Below are positions 29,818 through 37,558 of a stretch of 62,198 nt of DNA, piece by piece. The notes below the pieces were generated by a model that saw only the letters and a program-made list of their open reading frames with translations, was not told the origin of the DNA and made no database searches. This DNA comes from CAVQRC01 sp963715045. GTDB taxonomy: Bacteria; Planctomycetota; Planctomycetia; Pirellulales; Lacipirellulaceae. Each line of letters opens with the position of its first letter. Position 1 is the first letter of the stretch. The stretch covers positions 1-62,198 of the forward strand of contig CAVQRC010000027.1 in assembly GCA_963715045.1 (NCBI GenBank), given 5' to 3'. The position numbers and the translations under genes were made by a program.

Positions 29818-31560
29818 GTGAAGCAACACACCGCAGCGGGCCCACGGATCGTGATCGTGGGGGGTGTGGCCGGAGGAGCGAGCGCGGCGGCGCGGGCGCG
29901 ACGGTTAAACGAACAGGCGTCGATCGTCGTACTGGAACGCGGCGGCGAGGCGAGCTTCGCCAATTGCGGGCTGCCGTACTATCTCGGCGGTGAGATCGCG
30001 GAGCGGAGCAAACTGCTCGTGGCCGGCGACCGCCAGCTCCACGAGTGGCTGAACCTCGACGTCCGCACGCGGATGGAGGTCACGGCGATCGACCGGGAAG
30101 CACAGGAAGTCTCCGTGCGGAACCTCGACTCGGGCGAGTCCTACTTAGAGCCGTACGACTATCTGATTCTGTCGACGGGTGCCGCGCCCATCCGGCCCGG
30201 CCCGTTGCTCGAGAAGGTGGGCCGAGATCATCCCCGCGTCCTCAGCCTGCGGAACATGAGCGATGTCGATCGCATTAAAGCGGTCGTCGACGCGGGGATC
30301 GCAAAGGCGGTGGTCATCGGAGGAGGATTCATCGGTCTCGAGGTTGCCGAGCAACTCGTGAACCGCGGAGTGACGACCAGCCTGGTCGAAATGCTGCCGC
30401 AGGTCATGCCGCCATTCGACGCCGAGATGGTGCAACCGCTTCATCAGGAGCTCAGCGAACGGGGCGTCGACCTGCACCTCGAAGATGGAGTCGCCGCCCT
30501 CGAGCCGGCCGGGAGCGGCGTCGAGGTCCAACTCAACAGTGGCCGCAAGCTGAACGCCGAGCTGGTGCTGATGGCGATCGGAGTCCGGCCGGAATCGGAT
30601 CTGGCGAGGGCGGCCGGCCTGGAGCTGACCGACCGCGGCGCGATTCGCGTCGACCAGGGTCAGCAGACGAGCGATCCGCGGATTTATGCGGTCGGGGATA
30701 CGGTGGAGGTCACCGAGCCGATTTTTGGCGGGTCGGCGTTCGTCCCTCTGGGAGGTCCGGCAAATCGCCAGGGACGTCTGGTCGCCGACCGGATCGCCAA
30801 GGACCAGGGGGCGGATTGCTTTGACGGCGAGTCGTTGACCTATCGCGGCAGCCAGGGAACCTCGATTGTGCGGGTGTTCGAACTTTCGGCGGGGATGACC
30901 GGGATGAGTGAGAAGGCACTCGGGCGAATGCAGAAAGTCCGTGGCCAGGATTACAGCGTCGTGTACGCCCATCCCCACAGTCATGCGGGTTACTATCCCG
31001 GCGCGACGCCCATTTCGCTGAAGCTGATTTACGAGTTGCCGTCCGGGCGGGTGCTCGGAGCCCAGGCCGTCGGCCGGGACGGAATTGACAAGCGGATCGA
31101 CGTGATTGCCATGGCCATCCAGATGAAGGCCACGGTGTTCGACCTCGAGGAAGCCGAACTCTGTTACGCCCCGCCGTTCGGTTCGGCGAAAGATCCGGTG
31201 AACATGGTGGGGTTCATTGCCGCGAATGCGATCCGCGGCTTAACGCATCCGACGCATGCCGACGATGTTCCGGCAGACGTGCCGGAAGCCGACGTGGTGA
31301 TTGTCGATGTGCGGACCGCCGCCGAATACAGCGGCGGCGCGGTGCCGAATGCGATGCATGTCCCCCTGGAAGAACTCCGTGGCCGGATCACCGAGATCCC
31401 CCAGGGCAAACCGGTGTTCGTGTATTGCAAGGCCGGACAGCGCGGTTACTTCGCCGAGCGGATTCTGCGGCAGCACGGTTTCGATGATGTCCGCAACCTC
31501 AGCGGCGGATACGACACGTGGACGCAATTTCATCCTGCGGCAGCGGACCGACCCGGGTGA
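29818..31560 (+). CDS. CoA-disulfide reductase-like flavoprotein fused to rhodanese
   Basis: The 580-residue frame starts with GTG (MKQHTAAGPRIVIVGGVAGG). An ATG at 29808, ten bases upstream and with a better-placed GGAG, is in another frame, so a shift near the start is possible. It has an N-terminal FAD motif (IVIVGGVAGGASAAARARRL), the active Cys in SFANCGLPYYLGG, an NAD(P) motif (KAVVIGGGFIGLEVAEQL), the FAD-binding YAVGDTVEV, and a C-terminal rhodanese domain with the catalytic Cys in VFVYCKAGQRGYF. CoA-disulfide reductase/rhodanese fusions reduce CoA disulfides, persulfides or polysulfides with NAD(P)H. It stands alone in its direction. Confidence 0.92.
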   Translation: MKQHTAAGPRIVIVGGVAGGASAAARARRLNEQASIVVLERGGEASFANCGLPYYLGGEIAERSKLLVAGDRQLHEWLNLDVRTRMEVTAIDREAQEVSVRNLDSGESYLEPYDYLILSTGAAPIRPGPLLEKVGRDHPRVLSLRNMSDVDRIKAVVDAGIAKAVVIGGGFIGLEVAEQLVNRGVTTSLVEMLPQVMPPFDAEMVQPLHQELSERGVDLHLEDGVAALEPAGSGVEVQLNSGRKLNAELVLMAIGVRPESDLARAAGLELTDRGAIRVDQGQQTSDPRIYAVGDTVEVTEPIFGGSAFVPLGGPANRQGRLVADRIAKDQGADCFDGESLTYRGSQGTSIVRVFELSAGMTGMSEKALGRMQKVRGQDYSVVYAHPHSHAGYYPGATPISLKLIYELPSGRVLGAQAVGRDGIDKRIDVIAMAIQMKATVFDLEEAELCYAPPFGSAKDPVNMVGFIAANAIRGLTHPTHADDVPADVPEADVVIVDVRTAAEYSGGAVPNAMHVPLEELRGRITEIPQGKPVFVYCKAGQRGYFAERILRQHGFDDVRNLSGGYDTWTQFHPAAADRPG

Positions 31561-31892
31561 TTCAGCGAAATCGATTTCCGCGTTCGGGCCTGGCCAGTAT
31601 TCGGGAATCGGCACACGCGACACGTCACCCTAGCTCTGGGCCCCCGAAAATGGGAGTTTTTGGCGGGCGTTTTGCGATTGGTGCGTCGATTCAAACGGTT
31701 CCGCTTGATCGCATCTGGGGTGCGTGTTGGACCGCAACCAGACCCCCGCGAGCCTGGCGGTCTGTTGATTGAACGAAGGTTTTCGGGCGTCGTTGCCTTG
31801 GTCGAGACGTCCCTCAGGGGCGACGATGCCTGGGGACGCTCGACAGGTCGCGCAGAGGCGCTGCGCACGCTGAGAAATCGCGGCGCGGCGAA

Positions 31893-31970
31893 CAGCTGCG
31901 AAGCAGCGGCAGCAACTAGCCGTGGGCGAGCGTGACGAGCCTCTGGCGAGTTGAAGCGGAGCCCACGGTT
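31893..31970 (+). repeat. Long inverted repeat, left arm
   Basis: The left arm comprises 31893-31943 (starts CAGCTGCGAAGCAGCGGCAG) and 31960-31970 (AGCCCACGGTT). It is the near-perfect reverse complement of 32237-32288 and 32210-32220. Arms of about 78 bp enclose 239 bp. The arms differ at only a few positions, so pairing as a cruciform or RNA stem is feasible. Confidence 0.75.
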
Positions 31971-32058
31971 GCCGCGCTCGCCCGGAACGCGCCCGCTAAC
32001 CATCGTCGGCCAGGCAGGCGACGACTCGTCGCGGAGGCTCCTTTGGGCACGTGAAAGT

Positions 32059-32075
32059 GGTCGGCTTCGCCGACC
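32059..32075. repeat. Hairpin in inverted-repeat loop
   Basis: GGTCGGC-TTC-GCCGACC, a perfect 7-bp stem inside the loop of the long inverted repeat. Confidence 0.6.
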
Positions 32076-32103
32076 GCCTGATTCTCTCCAGTGATGACGT
32101 TCG

Positions 32104-32124
32104 ATCGTTCGCGAAGCGAACGAT
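32104..32124. repeat. Hairpin in inverted-repeat loop
   Basis: ATCGTTCGC-GAA-GCGAACGAT, a perfect 9-bp stem inside the loop of the long inverted repeat. REP-like small palindromes of this kind can fold in RNA or act as protein sites. Confidence 0.6.
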
Positions 32125-32209
32125 GCTGCTACAACACGTGAATCTTCTGCCTCGGCCTGCGAAACGCGTGCCGCCGCGCCGCCGCCGGGGTTCGTACTGC
32201 GCCGCAGAC

Positions 32210-32288
32210 AACCGTGGGCTACGCGAAGCCTCGCCCGAGGCTCGTCATCGCTCGCCCACGGCTAAATACTGCCGCTGCTTCGCAGCTG
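32210..32288 (-). repeat. Long inverted repeat, right arm
   Basis: The complement of 31893-31970. It begins AACCGTGGGCT and ends CTGCTTCGCAGCTG. See the left-arm entry. It may be a small non-autonomous mobile element or a structured RNA element. No transposase or target duplication is visible. Confidence 0.75.
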
Positions 32289-32481
32289 ATGGACGCGCCG
32301 CTTATCCTCCGTGTAACTGGTTCGCCGGAACAAAAACCGGACAAGAACCCCCGATCCGTTGTCGGGGGCCCACCCTCGCGCTCGTGCTCAGCGAAGCGGT
32401 GCTCGTGCTCAGGCCGCAGGCCGGTACTCCTAATCGAAATACCGCGGGTACGAAGGATCGCTGGGCCGCCGCTGCTTGATC

Positions 32482-32535
32482 GAGTACGAGCAGGAGTACG
32501 AGTACGAGTACGAGTACGAGCGCGAGCAGGAACAC
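32482..32535 (+). repeat. Hexanucleotide tandem repeat (GAGTAC)n, nine units
   Basis: Nine six-base units: GAGTAC, GAGCAG, then four GAGTAC, GAGCGC, GAGCAG and GAACAC. It is not part of a recognisable gene. A related word, GCTCGTGCTC (complement GAGCACGAGC), occurs twice about 90 bp upstream, so the two could pair. Confidence 0.8.
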
Positions 32536-32593
32536 GAGGCGTGTAGCACGCGCGGGGACTTGGTTGGCGGGCGAATCTCACCGCTTCCCCCGC

Positions 32594-33979
32594 TTAACGC
32601 TGGTTCCGCGGCGGTTTCCAATGGGGCTCGCCGTCGTAGATCTTTCCGATCGGGTATCGGTCGTTCGGCGTGACCGCGGCATCCATGATCCGGGCCATAC
32701 GCTGCGTGATGTCCGGATGTTCCGCGGCAATATCGTGTTCTTCTCCGACATCCCGAGACAAATCATAGAGTTGGATGTCGCCATCCCTTCCCAGCCGAAT
32801 CGCTTTGTAGTCGTCCATGCGGACGGCCTGGTCGTAACGCACTCGGCAATGCCCGTAGTCCCAGAACAGAAATTTTCGCTGCTCGCGAACCGGTCGTCCG
32901 AGCAGGGCATCGACCACGGAGATCCCGTCCAGACCGGACGGTCTGCGAGCGCCGGCGAGATCGGCCAGCGTGGGAAGCATGTCGACGAACGCGATGACCT
33001 GGTCGCTGACCTGGTTGGCAGGTATCGTACCGGGCCAGCGGGCAATGAACGGCACGCGGATCCCACCTTCGGTCAGGTCGCGCTTGTACCCCTTGAGCGG
33101 ACCGCTGGTGTGGAACCGCTCCGCCACCGATGCGTTGGGACCGTTGTCGCTCGTAAACACAATGAGGGTGTTCTCGGCGAGACCGAGCCGATCGACGAGT
33201 TGCCCGATTCGACCGACGGAATCGTCCACCCGATGGATCATGGCGGCGTATTTCTTCGACCGCTCATCCCAATCGCGATCCGCATACGGGTCCGTCGCCG
33301 GGACGGCCAGGCCGTGCGGGTCTTCGTCTTTCGAGGAGAAGTGGGGGAGGGTCAAAGCGACATAGAGAAAGAACGGCCCGTCCTTCGCTTCCGCGACGAA
33401 CTTGAGAGCCCGCTCGGTCAGCAGATCGTGGCTGTAGAATTCGCGAGATGCCGAGTTTCCGTGAAGCTCCAGCCGGCCTTCGTCGTCATCCAGGTATTCG
33501 GTGAAGTAGTAGTGGGCGTGATCCTGGTTGAGGTAGCCAAACCAGGTTTCGAAACCTTGATTGGTCGCCCGCCCGATTGTGCCGGCGTCACCGAGCGACC
33601 ACTTGCCGACGCCTCCGCAGCGATAACCGGCCCCCTGAAGCACTTCCGCAACCGTCACGTCGCCATCTTCAAGATACGAATCGTAGTGAGGAATGTTGTC
33701 CCTGGCCGCCGCATGCCCCGTGTGCCGACCGGTCATCAGGACACAGCGAGAGGGTGTACAAACCGTGCTGCCGGCATACGCCTGCGTGAACCGAAGTCCT
33801 TCCTTCGCAAGGCGATCCAGGTTGGGCGTGCGGATCTGCGTCTGTCCGTAACAGCCCAGGTCGCCATACCCCAGGTCGTCGGCCACAATCAGAATCACGT
33901 TCGGCTGGCCGCCGGGGCCGGCGACCACCTGCGACGCCAGGATCATCATCAGCGCGAAGCTGAGCGTGGGACGAATCAT
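32594..33979 (-). CDS. Sulfatase (formylglycine type, secreted)
   Basis: The chosen start is the ATG at 33979, which gives the signal peptide MIRPTLSFALMMILASQVVA; an ATG at 34015 is the alternative. The N-terminal metal site is NVILIVADDLGYGDLGCYGQ. The key motif VCTPSRCVLMTGR contains the Cys (C-x-P-x-R) that becomes formylglycine. Further sites are GGVGKWSLGD, TLPHFSSKDEDPHG and FTSDNGPNASV. At about 461 residues and uninterrupted, it fits family S1 arylsulfatases acting on sulfated polysaccharides or small sulfate esters. It is divergent from a second sulfatase across 260 bp. Substrate is unknown. Confidence 0.92.
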   Translation of the reverse strand: MIRPTLSFALMMILASQVVAGPGGQPNVILIVADDLGYGDLGCYGQTQIRTPNLDRLAKEGLRFTQAYAGSTVCTPSRCVLMTGRHTGHAAARDNIPHYDSYLEDGDVTVAEVLQGAGYRCGGVGKWSLGDAGTIGRATNQGFETWFGYLNQDHAHYYFTEYLDDDEGRLELHGNSASREFYSHDLLTERALKFVAEAKDGPFFLYVALTLPHFSSKDEDPHGLAVPATDPYADRDWDERSKKYAAMIHRVDDSVGRIGQLVDRLGLAENTLIVFTSDNGPNASVAERFHTSGPLKGYKRDLTEGGIRVPFIARWPGTIPANQVSDQVIAFVDMLPTLADLAGARRPSGLDGISVVDALLGRPVREQRKFLFWDYGHCRVRYDQAVRMDDYKAIRLGRDGDIQLYDLSRDVGEEHDIAAEHPDITQRMARIMDAAVTPNDRYPIGKIYDGEPHWKPPRNQR

Positions 33980-34242
33980 CCTTTCGCCTGTGTCGGGGAG
34001 AATGCTGCTCATCATGACCGCGAGTGGTTGACAGGCCGATTTTCGGGAGAGTCGGCCTGGCGGATTTCGTGGATGGGAACGCGTACCTGAGATCGTCGCA
34101 TATCTCGCGCGACGCGGCGAGTCTGGGGGGGAGTTCGGCGACGGGCCGTCATTCTGCCATAATCCGCGGGACGACTTCCCGCAAAGATCGCTGCCAGCGA
34201 TTGTACGGATCCAGTTACGATAACCGGACGGGGCAGTTTCGA
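33980..34242. promoter_or_regulatory. Divergent promoter region between two sulfatase genes
   Basis: The two sulfatase genes start back to back at 33979 (minus) and 34243 (plus), so this 263-bp stretch must carry both promoters and probably a shared control site. No operator could be defined by eye. Confidence 0.4.
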
Positions 34243-35667
34243 ATGCCAGACCTGAGCGAACCTCCCAAGATGCGACGGAGAGCAACCGTGATACTTCCGC
34301 GTGCACAACTCATTGCCTGCTCGGTCTGCGTACTGTGGACGGCGGCGACGACGGGTTGCGTCGCCGCGGAAACACGGCCGAATTTTGTCGTCATTCTCGT
34401 CGATGATCTCGGCTACGGGGATCTGGGCTGTTATGGCAGCCGGCAGAATGACACGCCGCATATCGACCGGCTTGCCGCGAACGGCCTGCGGTGCACCGAC
34501 TTTCACAGCAACGGTCCGATGTGCTCACCCACTCGGGCGGCACTGCTAACGGGCTGCTACCAGCAGCGATTTGGTCGTGAACTGGACCGGGCCCTGAGCC
34601 CGGGCCAGGATCGCACGGCGGGGCTTCCCCTGGCGGCGATTACGATCGCCGAGGTGTTACGGGATGCGGGCTACGCCACCGGCATGTTCGGTAAGTGGCA
34701 CCTGGGGTACAAACCGCCGCTGACTCCCATCCACCAGGGCTTCGCCGAGTTTCGCGGATTGCTCAGCGGGGATGGCGATCATCACACCCAGATCGAGCGC
34801 AGCGGTCGGGAAGACTGGTACCACGGTGACCAACTGGAAATGGAGCAAGGCTACACGACGGACCTCATCACGCGTCACGGGATCGACTTCATCAAGCGTC
34901 ATCGCGACGAGCCGTTCTTTCTGTATTTGGCGCACTTGGCGATCCACTTTCCCTGGCAGGGTCCCGAAGATCCGCCGCATCGCGTCGCGGGTACCGACTA
35001 CACACGTGACAAATGGGGGGTCATTCCCGACCGTCGCAACGTGGCCCCGCACGTCAAGGCGATGGTCGAGGCGGTCGACGCGAGCGTGGGCCAGATCATG
35101 TCTGCCCTCGAGTCGGCTGGCGTCGACGGCAACACGCTCGTGGTCTTTGCTTCCGACAATGGCGGTTATCTCACGTACGAGCCGGGCGGCTTCGCGAATA
35201 TATCGAGCAATGGGCCGCTCCGTGGGCAGAAGACGGAGATCCACGAAGGGGGTCATCGCGTGCCGGCCATTTTCCACTGGCCGGGGCGGATTCAGCCCGG
35301 CGTCTCCGACACACTGCTGCTGACGATGGATGTGTTTCCAACGCTGGCCCGACTCGCCGACGTAAGATCGGCGGCCCTGCCGGTGACCGACGGCATCGAT
35401 CTGGCCCCCGTGCTCTTCGCACGCGAGGCCTTGCGGGAACGCACGGTGTGCTGGCGGATGGATCGAGATGCGGCTGTCCGCCGGGGCCCATGGAAGCTCA
35501 ACCTCAGCGATCGCAAGCGTCCGCTGCTGTACCATCTCGACGACGACCTCGGAGAGACGACGAATCTCGCCGACGAGCAGCCGTCGCTGGTTGCCGAATT
35601 GACCGCCGCGTACACCGCTTGGGAAACCGACGTCAATCGGGGCCCGCACCAATCCGCGACGCGATGA
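34243..35667 (+). CDS. Sulfatase (formylglycine type, secreted)
   Basis: It starts at the ATG at 34243 (MPDLSEPPKMRRRATVILPR) or at the internal ATG at 34270. The hydrophobic signal is AQLIACSVCVLWTAATTGC, whose end resembles a lipobox. The metal site is NFVVILVDDLGYGDLGCYGS. The formylglycine motif MCSPTRAALLTGCYQQR carries the modifiable Cys. GMFGKWHLGY, AHLAIHFPWQGP and FASDNGGYLTYEPGG complete the active site. It is about 475 residues, intact and of S1 type. The C-terminal half contains the usual LLYHLDDDLGETTNLADEQP end region. Probably paired in function with the divergent sulfatase. Confidence 0.92.
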   Translation: MPDLSEPPKMRRRATVILPRAQLIACSVCVLWTAATTGCVAAETRPNFVVILVDDLGYGDLGCYGSRQNDTPHIDRLAANGLRCTDFHSNGPMCSPTRAALLTGCYQQRFGRELDRALSPGQDRTAGLPLAAITIAEVLRDAGYATGMFGKWHLGYKPPLTPIHQGFAEFRGLLSGDGDHHTQIERSGREDWYHGDQLEMEQGYTTDLITRHGIDFIKRHRDEPFFLYLAHLAIHFPWQGPEDPPHRVAGTDYTRDKWGVIPDRRNVAPHVKAMVEAVDASVGQIMSALESAGVDGNTLVVFASDNGGYLTYEPGGFANISSNGPLRGQKTEIHEGGHRVPAIFHWPGRIQPGVSDTLLLTMDVFPTLARLADVRSAALPVTDGIDLAPVLFAREALRERTVCWRMDRDAAVRRGPWKLNLSDRKRPLLYHLDDDLGETTNLADEQPSLVAELTAAYTAWETDVNRGPHQSATR

Positions 35668-35699
35668 ACCTGAGATCCTCTCAACACCACGCCAGGCAT

Positions 35700-36017
35700 G
35701 CCACAACGCATTGGGTTCACTGTTCCACTGGTTCGCGTTTCCCTCCTGGCCGCGGCCGTCGGGGGCTACAGCAGCCTGGCGCTGCTCAAACCGTACCCGC
35801 CCTTCAACCAGATCTTGTCTTCCCCTGGGGCATCTTCGACGACTTTGGTATCTGGACGATTCCGATCAGTGTCGTGATCGCGTACCTCGTCACCGCGGGC
35901 GAGGGAATTGCCGCTTTCGTGGAAGAGCCGTTCGGCGTCGAAGAAGACCACCTCGACCTCGACCGCATCTGCCTCGCGATTGATCAATCAGTCAGCCAAG
36001 TGTTGGTGGGACCCTAG
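35700..36017 (+). pseudogene. Bestrophin-family channel remnant
   Basis: The frame ending at 36017 reads IWTIPISVVIAYLVTAGEGI, then FVEEPFGVEEDHLDLDRICL and AIDQSVSQVLVGP. This is the C-terminal signature of bacterial bestrophin-like anion channels (an 'EEPFG...LDLDRIC' region). Upstream, in another frame, an ATG at 35699 opens MPQRIGFTVPLVRVSLLAAA. The roughly 200 residues that should separate start and end are missing, so this is probably an internally deleted remnant. It lies between the sulfatase and the DUF1501 gene. Confidence 0.45.
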
Positions 36018-36018
36018 C

Positions 36019-37524
36019 TCACGCGATTACGTCGTGAACGACGTGGCCGTGGACGTCTGTCAGGCGAAAATCGCGGCCCTGGTAGCGATATGTCAGCCGG
36101 CGATGGTCGATGCCGAGCAAATGCAGGATCGTGGCATTCAGATCGTGAATGTGCATTGTCCCAGGAGTCCAGACTTCCTTCGTCGGCTGGGGTACGAGCG
36201 TGTGGCCGTCCGCATCGACGATGTTGTAACCGTAGTCATCGGTTCGCCCATAGGTGATGCCGGCCTTGACGCCGCCACCGGCCATCCACACGGTGAAGCA
36301 CCGAGGATGATGGTCGCGGCCGTAATTCTGGTGCGTCAGGTTGCCCTGGCAGTAAGCGGTGCGGCCGAACTCACCACCCCACACGATGAGCGTCTCGTCG
36401 AGCATGCCGCGGTCGCGGAGGTCGCGGATCAACCCCGCACAGCCCTGGTCGATATCCTGACACTGCGACTCGTGCTCTTGGGGCAGATTGTTGTGGGCGT
36501 CCCAGCCGCGATGAAAGATCTGGATGTTGCGAACGCCTCGTTCGGCAAGACGGCGGGCATTGAGGCAACACGCCGCGAACGTCCCGGGCCGGCGGGCTTC
36601 TTCGCCGTACAAACGAAACGTCGCTTCACTCTCGTCGGAGAGATCCATCAGCTCGGGTACCGAGGCCTGCATACGATACGCCATTTCATGTTGACGGATG
36701 CGGGCGAGCACCTCCGGGTCGCCGAATTCCTGGTACTGCTGCTGATTGATGGCCGCCAGCGTATCGAGCTGGGCTCGGCGATCCTCACGCGTGACGCCGG
36801 CCGGGTTGCTCAGATAGAGCACCGGATCGCCCTGACTCCGCATCAACATTCCTTGATGATCGGACGGCATGAAGCCGGTTCCCCAGAGTCGATTGAACAG
36901 GCTCTGCTCGGCGAACTTCGTCTCCGCGTGCATCACGACATAGTGCGGCAGGTTCTCGTTCTGGCTCCCCAGCCCATAACTGAGCCACGCGCCGAGGCTC
37001 GGCCGGCCCGGGATCTGGCTGCCGGTCTGGATGTACGTGATCGCCGGGTCGTGATTGATGGCCTCGGTAAACGCCGTATGGACAACGCACAGCTCGTTGG
37101 CCACCTGGGCCGTATGCGGCAGCAGCTCGCTCACCCAGACCCCGCGATCGTTGTTGTCCTGGAGGGTGAACTTGTATTTGGTAGGTGCCAGCGGGAGGCC
37201 ATTCTTCTGGTTGGCCGTCATCCCCGTCACCCGCTGTCCGTCGCGCACCGATTCGGGAAGCTGCTCCCCGAACATCTCTTTCATCTTCGGCTTGTAGTCC
37301 CACAAGTCGTGCTGACTGGGACCCCCGCTCATGAACAGGTAGATCACCCGCTTGGCCCGCGGAGTGTGGTGATACGACGGCAGCACACCTGCGGTGGCAG
37401 CCATCGCCGATTGGCCCAGCAGGCCCGCCATCGCCGCGGTACCGACACCGAGCGCGGTGCGGCCGAAAAGCTGACGACGCGTGAGCATCAATTCGTATTC
37501 ACGGCGGGGATCGGAGTGGATCAT
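36019..37524 (-). CDS. DUF1501 (sulfatase-like) protein with Tat signal
   Basis: Intact, 501 residues. It starts MIHSDPRREYELMLTRRQLF; the twin-arginine motif LTRRQLFGRTALGVG marks Tat export. The body reads AKRVIYLFMSGGPSQHDLWD, HTAFTEAINHDPAITYIQTG, GSQIPGRPSLGAWLSYGLGS, WGGEFGRTAYCQGNLTHQNY, GRDHHPRCFTVWMAGGG and ILHLLGIDHRRLTYRYQGRD. These are the diagnostic stretches of DUF1501, which has an alkaline-phosphatase/sulfatase fold and is very abundant in planctomycetes. It follows the DUF1553/DUF1549 gene by 34 bp, the conserved two-gene operon. The biochemical role of the pair is not established; a link to extracytoplasmic polysaccharide breakdown is inferred. Confidence 0.93.
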   Translation of the reverse strand: MIHSDPRREYELMLTRRQLFGRTALGVGTAAMAGLLGQSAMAATAGVLPSYHHTPRAKRVIYLFMSGGPSQHDLWDYKPKMKEMFGEQLPESVRDGQRVTGMTANQKNGLPLAPTKYKFTLQDNNDRGVWVSELLPHTAQVANELCVVHTAFTEAINHDPAITYIQTGSQIPGRPSLGAWLSYGLGSQNENLPHYVVMHAETKFAEQSLFNRLWGTGFMPSDHQGMLMRSQGDPVLYLSNPAGVTREDRRAQLDTLAAINQQQYQEFGDPEVLARIRQHEMAYRMQASVPELMDLSDESEATFRLYGEEARRPGTFAACCLNARRLAERGVRNIQIFHRGWDAHNNLPQEHESQCQDIDQGCAGLIRDLRDRGMLDETLIVWGGEFGRTAYCQGNLTHQNYGRDHHPRCFTVWMAGGGVKAGITYGRTDDYGYNIVDADGHTLVPQPTKEVWTPGTMHIHDLNATILHLLGIDHRRLTYRYQGRDFRLTDVHGHVVHDVIA

Positions 37525-37558
37525 CAGAGACTCGACGAAAGGGTGCTGGGAATCCGTA

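Larger units (their letters stand above)
31561..32593. other. Gene-free, structure-rich intergenic region
   Basis: No credible coding sequence in about 1 kb. It contains a long inverted repeat (31893-31970 with 32210-32288), two perfect hairpins in its loop (32059-32075 and 32104-32124), a GCTCGTGCTC double repeat near 32379-32412, and a nine-unit GAGTAC-type satellite at 32482-32535. Confidence 0.6.

Noticed and set aside
32482..32535. CRISPR array
   Set aside because: The repeats are contiguous hexamers without spacers and no cas gene is present. The same applies to 59218-59257.
31561..32593. Insertion sequence around the long inverted repeat
   Set aside because: No transposase frame and no flanking target duplication are visible. 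The structure is kept only as an inverted repeat.
32564..34090. 508-codon open frame opposite the first sulfatase
   Set aside because: The sulfatase has all catalytic motifs on the other strand, and this frame has none.
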